From positions 19,602,501-19,666,500 of the forward strand of contig SMMW01000001.1 in assembly GCA_004794655.1 (NCBI GenBank): 64,000 nt of DNA, written 5' to 3'. Origin of the DNA: Marisa cornuarietis. Its lineage: Eukaryota; Mollusca; Gastropoda; Architaenioglossa; Ampullariidae. Shown one piece after another: positions 36,132 through 49,080 of this stretch. The position numbers were made by a program, and so were the translations under genes. The notes beneath the pieces were generated by a model that saw only the letters and a program-made list of their open reading frames with translations, did no database searches and had not been told where the DNA came from. The number at the start of each line of letters is the position of its first letter. Positions within the stretch are counted from its first letter, which is position 1.

Positions 36132-36727
36132 GTTGAAGCATCATCTTCAAGACACGCGCTCCCCGATATCAGAGTCACTTGCCACTAAATGTTGCCTACA
36201 CGTTGGCTAGATCGAATACAAGGGAAATTGGAGAAAGAGAGAGCGAGAGACAGATGAACTGAGAACGAGACAATAAGCCCATGAACACAAAAAGAAAAAT
36301 TGTGTCTGCGTCTGGAAATTCATGCATTTTCATCAACCAGGCACAGGATTTTTTTACATAAAAGAAAATGAATTGGTTAAAGCAAAAGGAGAACTGCAAT
36401 CGTCAAATTGTGTTGTTAAATCCTTACCAAGCTCCATCACCATCTCAGTCGGGCATTAAATTCAGTCGTTAATAACCTGCCAGTCTTTTGTCTTATAATT
36501 ACCAATGGGAAAGTGTCGCTCGTATAATGTCCTTTGTTTTCTTTTTCTCACTCCCCTTCCCACTTGTCTGTCTTATACAGCGATCTGATCTTCTGCCTGT
36601 CCTGTTGAACTATCTATCTTTTTGTTTCACACTTTCCGACATTCTCCTTAACCTTTTTTTTACCAAGTTTATCTCTTTCTGTCTTTCAGTCTTTCAGTCT
36701 GTCAGTTCATAGCGTGCACGCGCACAC

Positions 36728-36769
<42 letters not shown>

Positions 36770-37143
36770 AACACGTCGTGGGCGACTTGGAAGTCGTGCC
36801 GACTCGGCCAAAAGTACATACCTACGTCACAGTGTGAAGTATGTCATAAGACGAAGTTGCGTCACAGATGTGACGAATGAAACAGACGTCGAATGTATTT
36901 CTGTCTCCTGCGGGCAGCCACACAGTCAGAGTCACACATCGTCCTCCACTGCCATGGCTCACTCTGCCTGATGTTCCTGAATGTTTCTCTACAAACGATA
37001 CCTCGATGCTTCATTCTTCGACGAGATCGGGATTATCAGCTTCTGGGGGTATGAGGATAAAGGGTCTGTCAGCTTTGACTAGAAAAATAGAATTAATTTC
37101 TCCATTCTGGTTTAGCATCGGTGCTCTGTACAAACCAATAATC

Positions 37144-37196
37144 TTTCATTTCAATGTATTCTTTATGCGGCGTGCATAGAATACATTGAAATGAAA
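37144..37196. repeat. Perfect 19-bp inverted repeat, 15-nt loop
   Basis: TTTCATTTCAATGTATTCT at 37144-37162 is exactly complementary to AGAATACATTGAAATGAAA at 37178-37196. Pairing beyond the 19 bp is weak. It could be a cruciform, a MITE core or a transcribed hairpin. Confidence 0.8.
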
Positions 37197-37402
37197 ATAT
37201 TTTGTAAAGAAATATTTTTTCACATCAAGAGTAAATGGTTGAGAAAATAAAAACGATCTGAACACATCTGTGCGGTAGATTTATAGAACAATTAAACTGA
37301 ATGCTGCATAGTGGATAAAGACAAATAACAACCAATCAGAATGTACCACATCTCTTGACAGAATTAACGGAGAAATTGATTAAAACTGTTTTGAAAGGCA
37401 GT

Positions 37403-37413
37403 ACACACACACA

Positions 37414-37459
<46 letters not shown>
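37403..37459. repeat. (AC)n microsatellite
   Basis: About 27 AC units with one AA interruption, upstream of copy 2. Confidence 0.95.
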
Positions 37460-37460
<1 letters not shown>

Positions 37461-37673
37461 CAGCATGGAGATATAATTCTGTTCAAAAACTATTTTCACC
37501 CTTTACGCAACAAGGGGGTTTGGAAGTACGGAGATTGAGGTATAAGAGTAGGATAAACATTCATGGAATTATCAGAAACTCCCCTCGTCCTCTTCTTCCG
37601 TATCTTAAGATTTTAGTCCAACTGCAGACTTTTCTCGGTGGTAAGTACACATTTGTTTTTCCTTGAAAACAAG

Positions 37674-37836
37674 GTGCATTCCCGTTGGTCTACCGTTAAA
37701 CACAACCGCCCATTCCACGTGCACGGACACACAGACGAACAAAGAAACAAAGAGGAACGTTCATCAAACACCACTAGACTGGCGCGGGAAGTGCAGCCCG
37801 TGAAGCTTACATTCAAGTCTTAAGCTCTTAAAAAAT
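37674..37836 (+). other. Probable 5' UTR of copy 2
   Basis: An acceptor-like CCTTGAAAACAAG precedes GTGCATTCC. Copy 3 has the equivalent CTGGAAACAAG before GTGCGGCAC at 51473. The ACGAACAAAGAAACAAAG stretch here matches sequence that is coding in copy 3, so copy 2 may have lost an earlier start codon. Confidence 0.4.
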
Positions 37837-40800
37837 ATGGAAGTAAATGAAGTTCCTAAAGCAGCGAATTCTACACCAACACAGTACAAACCTCAGGGGC
37901 CTATACAGGAGCCACTCCTCATCTGCAAGCTCATCGCTTCATACCCCAGGACATTTTTCGGTGAGTGCTTTTTGTCTTGGGCAGCAAGATTAATGATAGA
38001 CGTCTGCCTGACTTTTTTGAGGGCGGAAAAGATTCTGTTTCTATTAATTACTCGCCTGCCTGTTTTGACATATTCTGTCTTTATTAGCCTGCCTACTCTT
38101 ATACAGTGATCTGAAACCTGCCATTCTTCAATTTTACAACTGATTTCCTCCATCAGTCCTGGAAATTTGTGTGTATTTGTCATAACCTTTAGTAATTAAT
38201 AATCAAAGAGTTGTGATGGGATGCCGTGATGTTTGAGCGAGTGCGAGTACATGTAATAGTGTGTGCATTAGAACATAGTAACCAATAAAGCGAGAAGTTT
38301 TCGGTCAATCCCCGACAGTCAGTAAGACTTTCGACAGCCAGCCATCCTCCCAGCATAGAAGTGTCAATCAGTGCGTCTCTCTCTCTCGTTCCAGCTGCAA
38401 CCTTGGTGTTTCATCTCTCCTTCATCATTGCGTCTGTCGTTCTCGTTTACACTGGCTACAATCTGTTCCCGCTGAACTTCAACACCATCCCCATGGAACT
38501 GCGAAACGAACCGTGGCTGGGGAGGATCATAGCTTGGGAAACTCGTGACAGCTATGACAACAAGTATGTCGTCCGCATGGTTCCCCTACAATAGGATTCT
38601 GGGCTCAAACTGTACAAGAGGTTGACCGGCGCCAGCAGTGTAGTTAACGGGCGACGTGCAGTACAAAATGGACCTCACCTTACCTGGAGCACAGCTGTAG
38701 AGCTAAATGAAACAGCGCCAATAACATTTTCTCTTATTTATTATCATTTTGTATCCCCCTCCTTCCCGTTTCATAAAATCCCAGCTTTTTGCCTGCTAGC
38801 TTATCCTTTTTAAAAGGAGGCACAATCTATGATCGACATTTTAGGCCAACTGATAGCTTATATAAAGTCAAAGCTATTCCCCTCTTTGAGTACGAAAATT
38901 TATTATAATTTATAGAAAACGAGAATACACTTACATATGGGCCTTTCGGTTATAGTGGAAGTAAGTTGCGGACTTTATATGTTAGCCGAAATCTCTAACG
39001 GACGGCGGACGTATCGCAACACTTGAGCGAGCCTCATCCCAACCACGCACTCAGCCTGACCTTCGCATGTACTTTCGCACAACACTACGACAACTACATC
39101 TGCCTACGGCCATCCTTGCTCTGGACTGGTTAATTCACGGTCTGCCTAACTGATTCACTTTCATAACAGCCTCGATACAAACTAAATTGTACCTAAATAA
39201 TGACAAGGTTGCATGTAATAAGACATATTCTTAATATTTGAAAAGAAATTTGTTCTAAGGAAGTAATTTACAAATTTAAAAAATCATTTAGAAGTATTCA
39301 GCTGACTGTTATCTTCGCCACTCCTTTATGGGAAGGTACTATTTTCACTTCCTCACATTACTACAGCTGTGTGACATCGTGGATTATTAGGAAGTACAAA
39401 CTTGCCCGTGGTCGGACAAATAAGTTACTGTTCTAGAACAGTCTATACATTTTGACAGAAATAATATAACGTTCGCTTTTTTCGCACAGTCTTGTTAATG
39501 TCCAAAACACGCACAACCTTTGCTCCAAAGCAAAGTACCGTGTCACCTGTCCGTGACAAAGTGCTTTTCAGCAAACATGAAACCACAACTTAACCTCCAA
39601 CCATTCAGTCCAGTTTGATGGTTGGCCTTAACTCAAGCAGTAACAATTTCAGTCTTAGGTTTTGTTTAAAAATGTTTTCAGGGTATTTCGAGTGCTACCT
39701 GAACTTCAGCATTTTCCAAGGCCGCGATTTGCATCTATTCAGGGATTAGCATTGATCTACAATGCCAGAGAGGGGAATATCTTTACGAAAGAGAACCTTC
39801 GTCTCATTAAAACCATCGAAGATCGTTTGTACAGTTTGCCCACGTTTACTCAACAGTACTGTCAACTCACGCAGAATCTCGTCTGCCTCAAGCCCGTCTC
39901 CATTCTCCGCTTCTTTGACGGCACCTACTCTCACGTCAGTCCGGTCTTCAATGACACTGACTTTAGAAATGTCACTGGTGTTGTGTACGCTGCTTACACC
40001 ATGTCCGCCACCAAGCACATCTTCCTCCAGAGCCTGGGCAAGAAGCACGTCCTCACTCCCATCCACGTGCAGTCGAGTCTCACAAAGTCCTTTATTCCCC
40101 TCGGGTGGCCCTTGCCAGGTATAGAATTATGGGACAAAGAAGGGGCACAAGAAAAGCAGGCCGAGTTCATGTACCAGACTTTCGTGCCATTGCTAGATGA
40201 GTATGTAGCGACAATGCAGGAGTTTGAGGTGCTTTACTTCAATGGGCCGTTGGAGCTTCACGAGGTACGAATCCAGGTGCTTAAGGACATAAAATTGGCT
40301 GGAGGCAGCATCATTTTCATCTTTTTGTACGTTCTGTTTCACACCCGTACCCTCTGGGTCACCTTCCTGGGCGTCTTCAGTATTATCTGCAGTTTTGTAG
40401 AAACCAATTTAATCTACCGCGTCATCCTGGACTTCCGCTACTTCGGAATTTTTCATGCCATCGCCCTGTTTATCATCATTGGTATCGGCACCGACGACTT
40501 CTTTGTGTTTTGGGACTGTTGGCTTGAATCAGGCCATTACACCTTTCCCAGTCTGGCTCACCGCTTGAACGAGGCGTATTATAGGTCCGCCATGTCCATG
40601 TTTGTGACGTCCTTCAGTACCATGATAGCCTTCGCCGCCAACTTCATGTCCCCGATGCTAGGCACCTATTCCTTCGGTATCTTCGCCGCCATCTTGGTCG
40701 TCCTTGATTACCTGTCCGCCATCACCTTTTTCGTCTCCGTCGTGGTGAGCTACCACGTTTGTTTTGAGAGTAGGCCACCTCTACTTTCCACTATCGTGTA

Positions 40801-42525
40801 CCTCGGAGGACGTCTTAAGGGTGGTTTGCGTCGCCCAGGTCAGGACGCAGCACCAGAGGAAGACACCAGCAAGAAGCAGCCTCCGGACACCATGGCCGAC
40901 AACGCCGAGACGTCTAGCCTCTGTCCTTCGGTAGCTTCTCGCAGTGAATCCGCAATCGTGCAGAACCAGCCCCCTGCGCGGAAAAGCCTCTCACGAGAGA
41001 CCATGACTAGCCACCGTAGTCTCTCTTACGTCGATCCACCCGACATGCTAGGTTCTTCTGTCGACTCTGAATGCTCGCCGAAACCAGGAACTGCTATGCC
41101 AGAAGGAAGCATTGAAGAGGCCAAGAAATCCATTGTCGAGAAGAAAAAACCAAGAAGCATTGTGGCTCTGGTGAACTTTTTCTCCGAGGATTATTTTTGG
41201 TTCATCACTCACCCTGTCTGCCGATGGATACTACTGGGAATTTTTGCTAGTTTTGTCTTGTTTTTATCCTACTCTGCGACGACCTTGAACCTGGACAGCA
41301 AAAGGGTAGGTGCAGCCGTTTTAAGATTTCTTCAGATGGTTATTTAAACTGTTGGCAATAAGTAATTTCATGTAATATAAAACTTAAATATGAACATTTC
41401 CCGAGTAAGTCAACCATTATGAATCTCTATGTCATTTACAACACGTAAGTTCTTTCTGGGGGAAAAGGAAAGTGGAGATAACCTATGGTTTTGAAGCAAC
41501 AGCATGTAAGCCAGAAGGCCTACACACTAGGTGACTTGATATACGCAGCGTACTTTACCCAGCTATGGACTGAGGACACAACTCAAAAGAGACTTAGGGA
41601 AGGTAAAGAGGAGATGATCATCCCCCTTGCCCACGAGATGAGGGGGTCACGAACACTTCACTCCCCAGCGACGATAAGATTACTGGTCTATCGCTACCTT
41701 CACCTCTAAAAATAGAAAAAAACGAAACTAAAAAAAATTGAAAGTTTTTCTTTTTGGTTATATATTTTGTTGGTTTTTTTGTTCATTTTCAGCTCCAGTT
41801 TTTTAGGGATAACCACAAGTACGTGCGAGCATCCAATCTGCTTTTCGGAGGCTTTGTGCCCTCCGAAGCTGACTACACACTGATGGTGTATCTTCTTTGG
41901 GGGATGAAGGAGAATGACCTGACTACATGCCATTTTTCTTCCCAGCAGTGCACAGGAGTAGGAGGCTTTGACGACAACTTTGATGCCAGCAAACCTGAGT
42001 CACAGAAAGCTTTCTCAGTGAGTGGTGATGGTAGACTAGGTGTCAGCTGATGCTGGTAAAGATGTTAGTTTCGGAGAGAGTCGGGATCAGGGCGATACCA
42101 TTACCGAGTATGGCAAGCAAGGACAGCAACGCTGACAATTCTTGTCTATTCGGTTCCGAGAAAGATCATAGCGGTTTGTGTCACGACAATTTTTCTCGTT
42201 GACTCTTGTAGGACCTCTGCAAAACTTTGAAAGAACTGCCCCAAGAAAAGGTGGAATCCATGGCGATTTTGAGGAAGCTAACGACAAACGAACTGGCAGT
42301 CGACTGCTTCACCACGGACATGGAGAACTTCCTTATGGTGAGTGTGTTCGGTGGCTGCGTGTAGATCACACCTGTGTCTTTAACACATTTGTTAGGGGAG
42401 AGCACCTATTCCTACCCTTTTATGATCAAAGTGAAGTGAGTTCAGACATGAATATGGCGAGAAAGAATCCCTGAGACTGTGACAGAGGTGGCATTTTGTT
42501 TGTCTGAGCGTGCGTGCGTGCGTGC

Positions 42526-42589
<64 letters not shown>

Positions 42590-44501
42590 AATAGAGAAAC
42601 AGACAGAAGGGGAAGAGGAAGAATCTTATCACAAATATCACGTACTTTAAAGAAATACACAATTAAGATGCAATTAAATATTTATTCACTAGAATGACAA
42701 CGCTTCTGCAAATCTCAACATCACCTTGCCCTGGGACTGGAACAAAACGTACGATTTTATGGCACGACACAGCACATTCTACGATGCCTCTAGTCTCCAG
42801 AAGAGTTTTGACAACTACCTGGATGTGAGCTGAGAAGAAAATTATGGGGCGTTCTGGATCGAAGTAGAGCATCTGTCATACTTTTTAACTCGTGATCATT
42901 CAGAAATTCACAAAAAAGATGTTCAAATAGTCAAGTAGTAAATTAAAATTCAAATGTTCTTATAACTATATTGCTAGATGAGCACTATGTTTGAAACCCA
43001 TGTAGACGATATAATATCAGCGCTCTTAAATTGCCAATTTATTCTGCATCATCTAGATATCCTCTTTATTATTTTCGCACTCTTATGAATGCTTAGGACA
43101 TGATCGTATAAATATTGCCTTTTCATCTTGTTCAAGACATTAATTGCATTTTCGGGGACTGCTTTTTCTTTAGTGACTGGGTGCAAAACACTAAAGCGGT
43201 CAATACCTCAGCTGGTACATACATGTGTTTCTATTGTCAACACTGCATCCTGGGTGGATCGCTGGGGCCATATGTTGATTAGTCGAATCTGTGGACAAAT
43301 GAGTCTGACCTCTACCTGTGCATGATAATGTTTGTAGGGATGTAGCTCAAAAACATAATTAGGAATATATTCCCTTAGAATTTGGAAAATAGTATCTTGA
43401 ATATAGATGTACCAAAACTACCAATCGTTAGAAGATATTCATCCTACTACACCTTTAAGGATGCGAAATGATGCGTGTGTATTGCTTTCAGATCCCCTTC
43501 ACATACTGGTTGTGGAATGGTTTTCGTTTCAAGAAAAACGAGGATTGGGATAGATTCGATCCCTTGATTGGTGAGCAGCTCGACGAGTCATCAAGGACTG
43601 TGCTGGGAATAAATTATAGTAAGCATCGCTCACTACCCTATAAAAGTACAGTCACATGTTCACCTGGTCTACATTCTGACGGCGATAAATAAAGTTAAAA
43701 GCCAAACCAAGTAGAAACAAAACAAATCGAAACGAAGCGATACTTTTTGTTGGATGACTGGCTAGCTATGCTTAAGATAATAAGAAGATGGACAAACAGC
43801 TTGAATACTCATCAAGATACCTCCGTCAAGTTTTACAGTTCTTACTCTGTCAGTGTTACCATTATTGTAGCCATTGTTCCTTCGTGTTTCAGCCGTTGTT
43901 GTGGGAAACAGAATCAAATACGTTGGAGTGACTGTCACAACGACTCTCGTGTTTGAGACTCTTGGGTATACCTCGCACCTCTCTATTGTAGAGGAATGGG
44001 AGCGGTTTATGAAAGACCAGGTTTTCCCCAGTTTCCTTTCTTCTGTCCCTTTGAGACAACTTTCTCTTCTGACTTTTAGTCTTGTTTGCTCTTGTTTCTA
44101 GCGGCAGGGGCTGTTTAAGCTTGTTGTTTGTTACATGTCACACTATTTTGCTGGCTGCCATAATCCAGTGGACTGTATCCGATTAGCTTATGTTGTTATG
44201 TAAGAAATCGTACAGTGATGATCCTGTTCCTCCAGGTCCATCCATCCATTAATCTTATCATCTACATTGTATATTCCTGTTTCTCTGAACATCAACAACA
44301 ATACACTGATTCGTACATTTCTTACGTTCTTTCTTTATTTTTTTTCTTTCTGTCTGTCTTTCACTCGTTCGTTCTTTCATTATTTCTTATTTAGCAATAA
44401 TCCATATATCTGCTACTAGAGTGAACGCAGGAGAAATTGTTATGTTTGTGATGTCGGTCTTTCTCTCAATGTCTAGTAAGCGTAGAAGAAAATTAGGTTG
44501 G

Positions 44502-44532
<31 letters not shown>

Positions 44533-47500
44533 GCCCATTGTTTGTTTTGTGTGATCTTAGCGTTATTTATAATGTCTTGCTTGCTCAAGTTGTGTAATTA
44601 TTCTTACTTGCGTTTGTGGATTAAGCTGTCAAAAATGCCGAAAAACCTGCAAGGTGGATTCCAGCAGACCCTAGCATGGCACTGGTTATACGTACAAAAG
44701 GTAGGACCGGTGTGGCAACTTCTTATACGAGAGAAAAAATAAGACTTCATATCCCTGTTCATGTAAGAAAAAAAAGTTAACGATTTTATTAGTTTAGTTA
44801 CAAATGACTGTCATGTTTTATTAGGGCGAGTGCATGTTCACATCGATCATTTTGCTAATCTGTGCGTGTGTATACATGCGGGTATGTTCGCGCGTGAGGG
44901 CGTGCGTGCGTGCGGGGGAGATGTAATAGTAGAAAGAATCGTTCTACTCATTACAAATGTTTAAAGTGTTCTGCGATAAAAATTAGTGCTACTTAATTAC
45001 ACATGAAAAATAGGACTGAAGGATTTCATTACCCAGTGCGAGTGTATTCCCACAATTGTTTTGTTTTGTTGGCTATTTGCCTGCATCTTTGTGGGTGTGC
45101 GGGGGAGGGGTGACTGTGTGTGTGCGGGGGGTAGGGGGTGGGTTCATTCCTCTCAGTATAAATTTTTTCACGGTTTCTTCTATAAAACTTATCATCAAAT
45201 ATAATGTGTTTTAAACCAATTTTATGCAGTTCTTGATTGATTTTTTTTTTGTCAAGTCCCTGGTGGACAACGCTACCTTTGGAATTATTGTGGGAGTAGT
45301 CTTTGCACTCCCAGTTCTCATCCTGTCCACATGCAACCTGATCAGCGGTACTGTCGCCACCTTCATCATCGCTACCATCACAGTCTGCGTCATCGGCGTC
45401 ATCGCTTTGATGGGGTGGTCCATGGGGGTGAGTGTCACCTCGCTGTCGCCTTTAACCTGACCTTGACATTTCCTCCTGTAGTGTGTTTTGCCGACTGTGT
45501 GTATGGATGTATATGCAGCCAGACACACCAACGGTATGGTCCTGTGTCGTGGTATTACGAAGGGAAGAGGACAGGTTAAATAGAAAGGTTAGCAAGTTCA
45601 CATTTTTGGTGGGTTAAACTGTTGCCCTGTCGTGGTAAGTTATTCATGATCGTCAAAGCCTTTCACTGTGGTCAGTCTTCTTTAATAGTAATTATAAGTG
45701 ACAGTAAAATACTAGATTCAGCTAACTAAATCCCAGGCGAAATTTAAACAATATCCATCACTGAGCAGATAAGTGCTGCTATCTGATAAACCTGTCCTGA
45801 ATACCTACCTTTTCGTGAATTCCTATAGTAACTTGTGGCTTTTTCCCTTACTTCATTTCTCCACACCACTTCGCATTTTAACCCTAAGCCCATAACCCGT
45901 ACTACTATTCTGCTAGGGCTTTATGTTCAAGTGCATTGAGGTTACTGCCAAACGTGACTCTTTTTATAAAAAGAAGAAGAGGAGGAGGATGAACAAACAA
46001 TACGTTTACCTAAAGGTCTCTGCATATCGGAGTTGTTAATTTAACATCATTCCTTACATACTAAATAATAAATAATAATGGGATTTTTAGACAGCCCTTC
46101 CCCTCCCCCAAGAAGGGCTCAAAGACCTTTCGAAAATAACATATATTTTTCCATTTTTGGCGTACACATGACTGTCACGTAGGTCGCATCAACGCAATAG
46201 CAGTGAAAAAAATGAAAGAAGCAGAAGGCAGGATTGCAGACAAGAGGTCAGAGGATCAAGTTCACGCTTGTTGACACGTAGATCCACAGTGGGAAAAATG
46301 CTGTGAGGAAAATGGACCGGAGAGCAGAAACCGTTGAATACCTTTATGGAAGTGAAAAATTAATCCAGCAAACGAAAACTCGAAGTCGAGATGATGCAGA
46401 ATCGACCTGGGAGACTGTTAGACAATGAAGAAGGGAACGGTTAGGCACAGACTCAGGAACAGTGGAGGGCGACGCAACTTAAAGTATATATCAACATTAT
46501 TCAGCAGACACAAAACACGACGAAACCAGGGGACACTACAAGAAAAAAGCAAACCGCAAGAGTAGTCACCCTTTAACCAGTAAGGCGACGGGACACGACA
46601 ATTAATTTCCCTCGGGGTTTTGGCATGCATCAGCAGACCGTCTAGTTTGTGCCATTATCAAAATATAGTAGTTCAAAAGATTTGCTGGTGTTTCAACTCT
46701 GACGCTTTTATTGAGAAAAAGTGCGATGGGTAGAGGATAAATTAGTGTTTTACGCCGAGTCAGCAACTAAGGCTTTATCATGGCAAAGCAGCAAGCCCTG
46801 TAAACAGATGCGACATGCAGAGAGAGAAAAAAAGCGGCGCGTCCGAGACGAAATCTGAACCCAGGACACATTGGTGACAGACGCAAACCGTTGCAGCACC
46901 GAACTCCCCTAAGGAACGGGTAGGAGTGTTGGTGTGTATTCATTCGATTATAGTGAGCAGTTTGCAACTGTATAACAGTAACATTTCACGACGCAACACA
47001 CGTGTGAATGTCTGTGTGTATTTCATCTCTTTCTGTGTCTAGTGTATTGGTAGAATTTTGAACGATTTGATATTTCAGCAATCTACTTCAGTATACACTT
47101 ATGGAAACTGTTTGTCAGGTGCTGGTGTCCTTAAATATGTGTCTCGTGGTGGGGCTCTCAGTGGACTACGTCGTGCACCTGGCGGAAGGATATTGCATGT
47201 CACCTGAACAGGATCGTCTTGGTCGTCTGCAAGACTCGCTACGGTCTATGGGCTTGCCCGTCTTCTCTGGAGCGGTTACCACCCTAGGAGCATCCTTCTT
47301 CACATTCTTCGCACAAATACAATTTTTCTTTCAGGTGTAACTTCGTTTCCGTCTGCTTTATTCTTGTCTCCTTTTCTTACGCTCTCTTCCTTCAAAAAAA
47401 TACAATATTTAAAATAAATTACAACTGTTTTGATATTTTCGCTCAGATTCGACTCTGTTAAATGTTTACTACTTGTGCATCGCACGTCAAATTTAAAACG

Positions 47501-47598
47501 AAATTATAGATAAAAAATTAGTATGTTGTAGGGGTAAATAGAAAAAATTCATGTTATTTGTCACACACACACCCACGCATGCGAGCAAGCGAGCTTGC

Positions 47599-47662
<64 letters not shown>

Positions 47663-47969
47663 GGCGTTCGCATATTTGTCGAGTCGTTTCTTGTGTGTAT
47701 CTCATAAACAGGAAAATATATTTGGCGTCTGTCTTCTCCCATTCCCATAGTTTGGAGTCTTCATGTTCTGTACCATTGGATTCTCCCTGCTGCTTTCCTT
47801 GGGGTTCTTCACGACACTGATGGGCATCATTGGACCCGAAGGGGACACTGCAGACGTCAGGGCGATGTGCATTCGATATGTCTTCTGCTTTATGCGCCCT
47901 CACCGAAAGAGATCATCTGCAGATATCCGAATTGAGACTCCAGAAGGAGGTGGTTCGACTCTTCAGTGA
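37837..47969 (+). CDS. Dispatched-like RND transporter, tandem copy 2
   Basis: Exons: 37837-37960, 38395-38563, 39682-41305, 41793-42017, 42212-42337, 42693-42824, 43492-43618, 43893-44020, 44626-44700, 45257-45427, 47119-47334, 47751-47969. The spliced length is 3336 nt (1111 aa), with phases identical to copies 1 and 3. The N-terminus is short and ends PLLICKLIASYPRTFF before TM1. TM4 reads GIGTDDFFVFWDCW (D369, D370) and TM10 reads GLSVDYVVHLAEGY (D983). The V-to-T and S-to-C changes flanking the motif are unique to this copy. ECD2 keeps the TCHFSSQQC cysteine pair. The tail contains an Arg/Lys-rich stretch (RPHRKRS). The exon 8 donor (CAG/gttttc) is weak. It is predicted to be a proton- or sodium-coupled lipid or lipoprotein exporter at the plasma membrane, by family only. 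No frame break was found, so it looks functional. Confidence 0.9.
41520..41705. repeat. Possible decayed SINE in copy 2 intron 3
   Basis: TTAGGGAAGGTAAAGAGGAG resembles the GTTAGGAAAGATAAGGCAGC body of SINE family B at 2262-2420. The rest is too diverged for a firm call. Confidence 0.25.
42509..42589. repeat. (TGCG)/(TG)/(AG) microsatellite
   Basis: A compound tract in intron 5 of copy 2, about 100 bp before exon 6. Confidence 0.95.
46068..46140. repeat. Dispersed repeat, GCTCAAAG family
   Basis: AATAATAATGGGATTTTTAG followed by AAGGGCTCAAAGACC shares the layout of the repeats at 27545, 33030 and 50465. Confidence 0.4.
46741..46905 (-). repeat. SINE family A copy in copy 2 intron 10
   Basis: TTTTACGCCGAGTCAGCAAC tail, GCAAGCCCTGTAAACAGATG body and a degenerate head (TTGCAGCACC). 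A short block before the B box is deleted relative to 3296-3472. Confidence 0.7.
47600..47659. repeat. (AC)30 microsatellite before copy 2 exon 12
   Basis: A perfect AC tract ending about 91 bp upstream of the last coding exon. Its length may vary between individuals. Confidence 0.95.
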
Positions 47970-49080
47970 CACAATATGTGACAAGACTAATATGCTAGAT
48001 GACCGGCTCATACTTTGCAGGATAGGAGGCCCGTTCTCCACAGCCCTGAGAACAAAAAAGAGATCTCCATATCAAAGATAATCAACTGCAATTCATAGCG
48101 TGTAATATAACGAAGTTGCATTGAAATGAATGTATGAACAAACACAGACATGTAATTTTATGAGATTGTTCCGAATCTTACATTTCATTTGTTATCCTTC
48201 TGAGTTTATGTTAGAAATTGAAATTATTTATGACTTTATGACGTGATGTTTCCTGGTTAACCAGATCGATGATTCGATTCCAGATGCGGAGTGTTGCGTC
48301 TAGCAACGATGATACAATAGAATACCAGAAAAATAGGGGCTAAACATGTCACACATTCCTATATCCAACCCAACACAAGTACCCATAACATCCGTCTCAC
48401 ACACACACACACACACACACAGCACACATAGGGGTGAGCTATTCTCAACTGATCAGGTCGGACCATTTCTTCCAAACCTTGTTATTTCCCTGGGTATTTT
48501 AGCTAATTACCTGAGTACTTAATTACTATTATGTATTACATGAGTGTTAACACTCGCGTTCCAAGCAGCATGCCAGGCAGCCATTATCTTCACTTTCGGG
48601 TGACACGTGACCATTTCCTATCGACTTTCATGTGTCGGCGAGCTCAGCACGCTTTGATTACACGCAGCTAACAATATTTAGAAATATTTTGTAGTAATAC
48701 TTAGTGTGACTTAAAAAAAATACATCGACATCAAGAAAAGATTTAAAGATCTTTGTAAAGTTAAACGGGGGAAAAATAAACGAGTGTGTAATAAATGACC
48801 TGACTTCTGTATACAAAGTCTCCAGTTCTTGAACTTTGTGGAAAAATTGAAATCTCTTACAGCAAATGCTCATAATGATCCCAATACGTTCGTCGTTTTA
48901 CTTTGTGCTGATTTAGTATTAATCCTGAATGTAAGCAGGTGTAATAATAGAAAAGTGGAAGAACTATGCTACTTTCTGGTGTGTTCCAAATATCCATCTC
49001 TATGTCGCAGATATATTTCACCTTTGTACCATATATTCTCCTACCCTTTAAAGGTTCACCCTCTGGGTAAGAACCTAGAG

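Larger units (their letters stand above)
36132..37836. other. Intergenic region between copies 1 and 2
   Basis: 1.7 kb without a supported gene. It contains (CT)/(CA) runs at 36727-36770, a perfect 19-bp inverted repeat at 37144-37196, (AC)n at 37403-37459, and the probable 5' untranslated part of copy 2 from about 37674. Confidence 0.6.
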
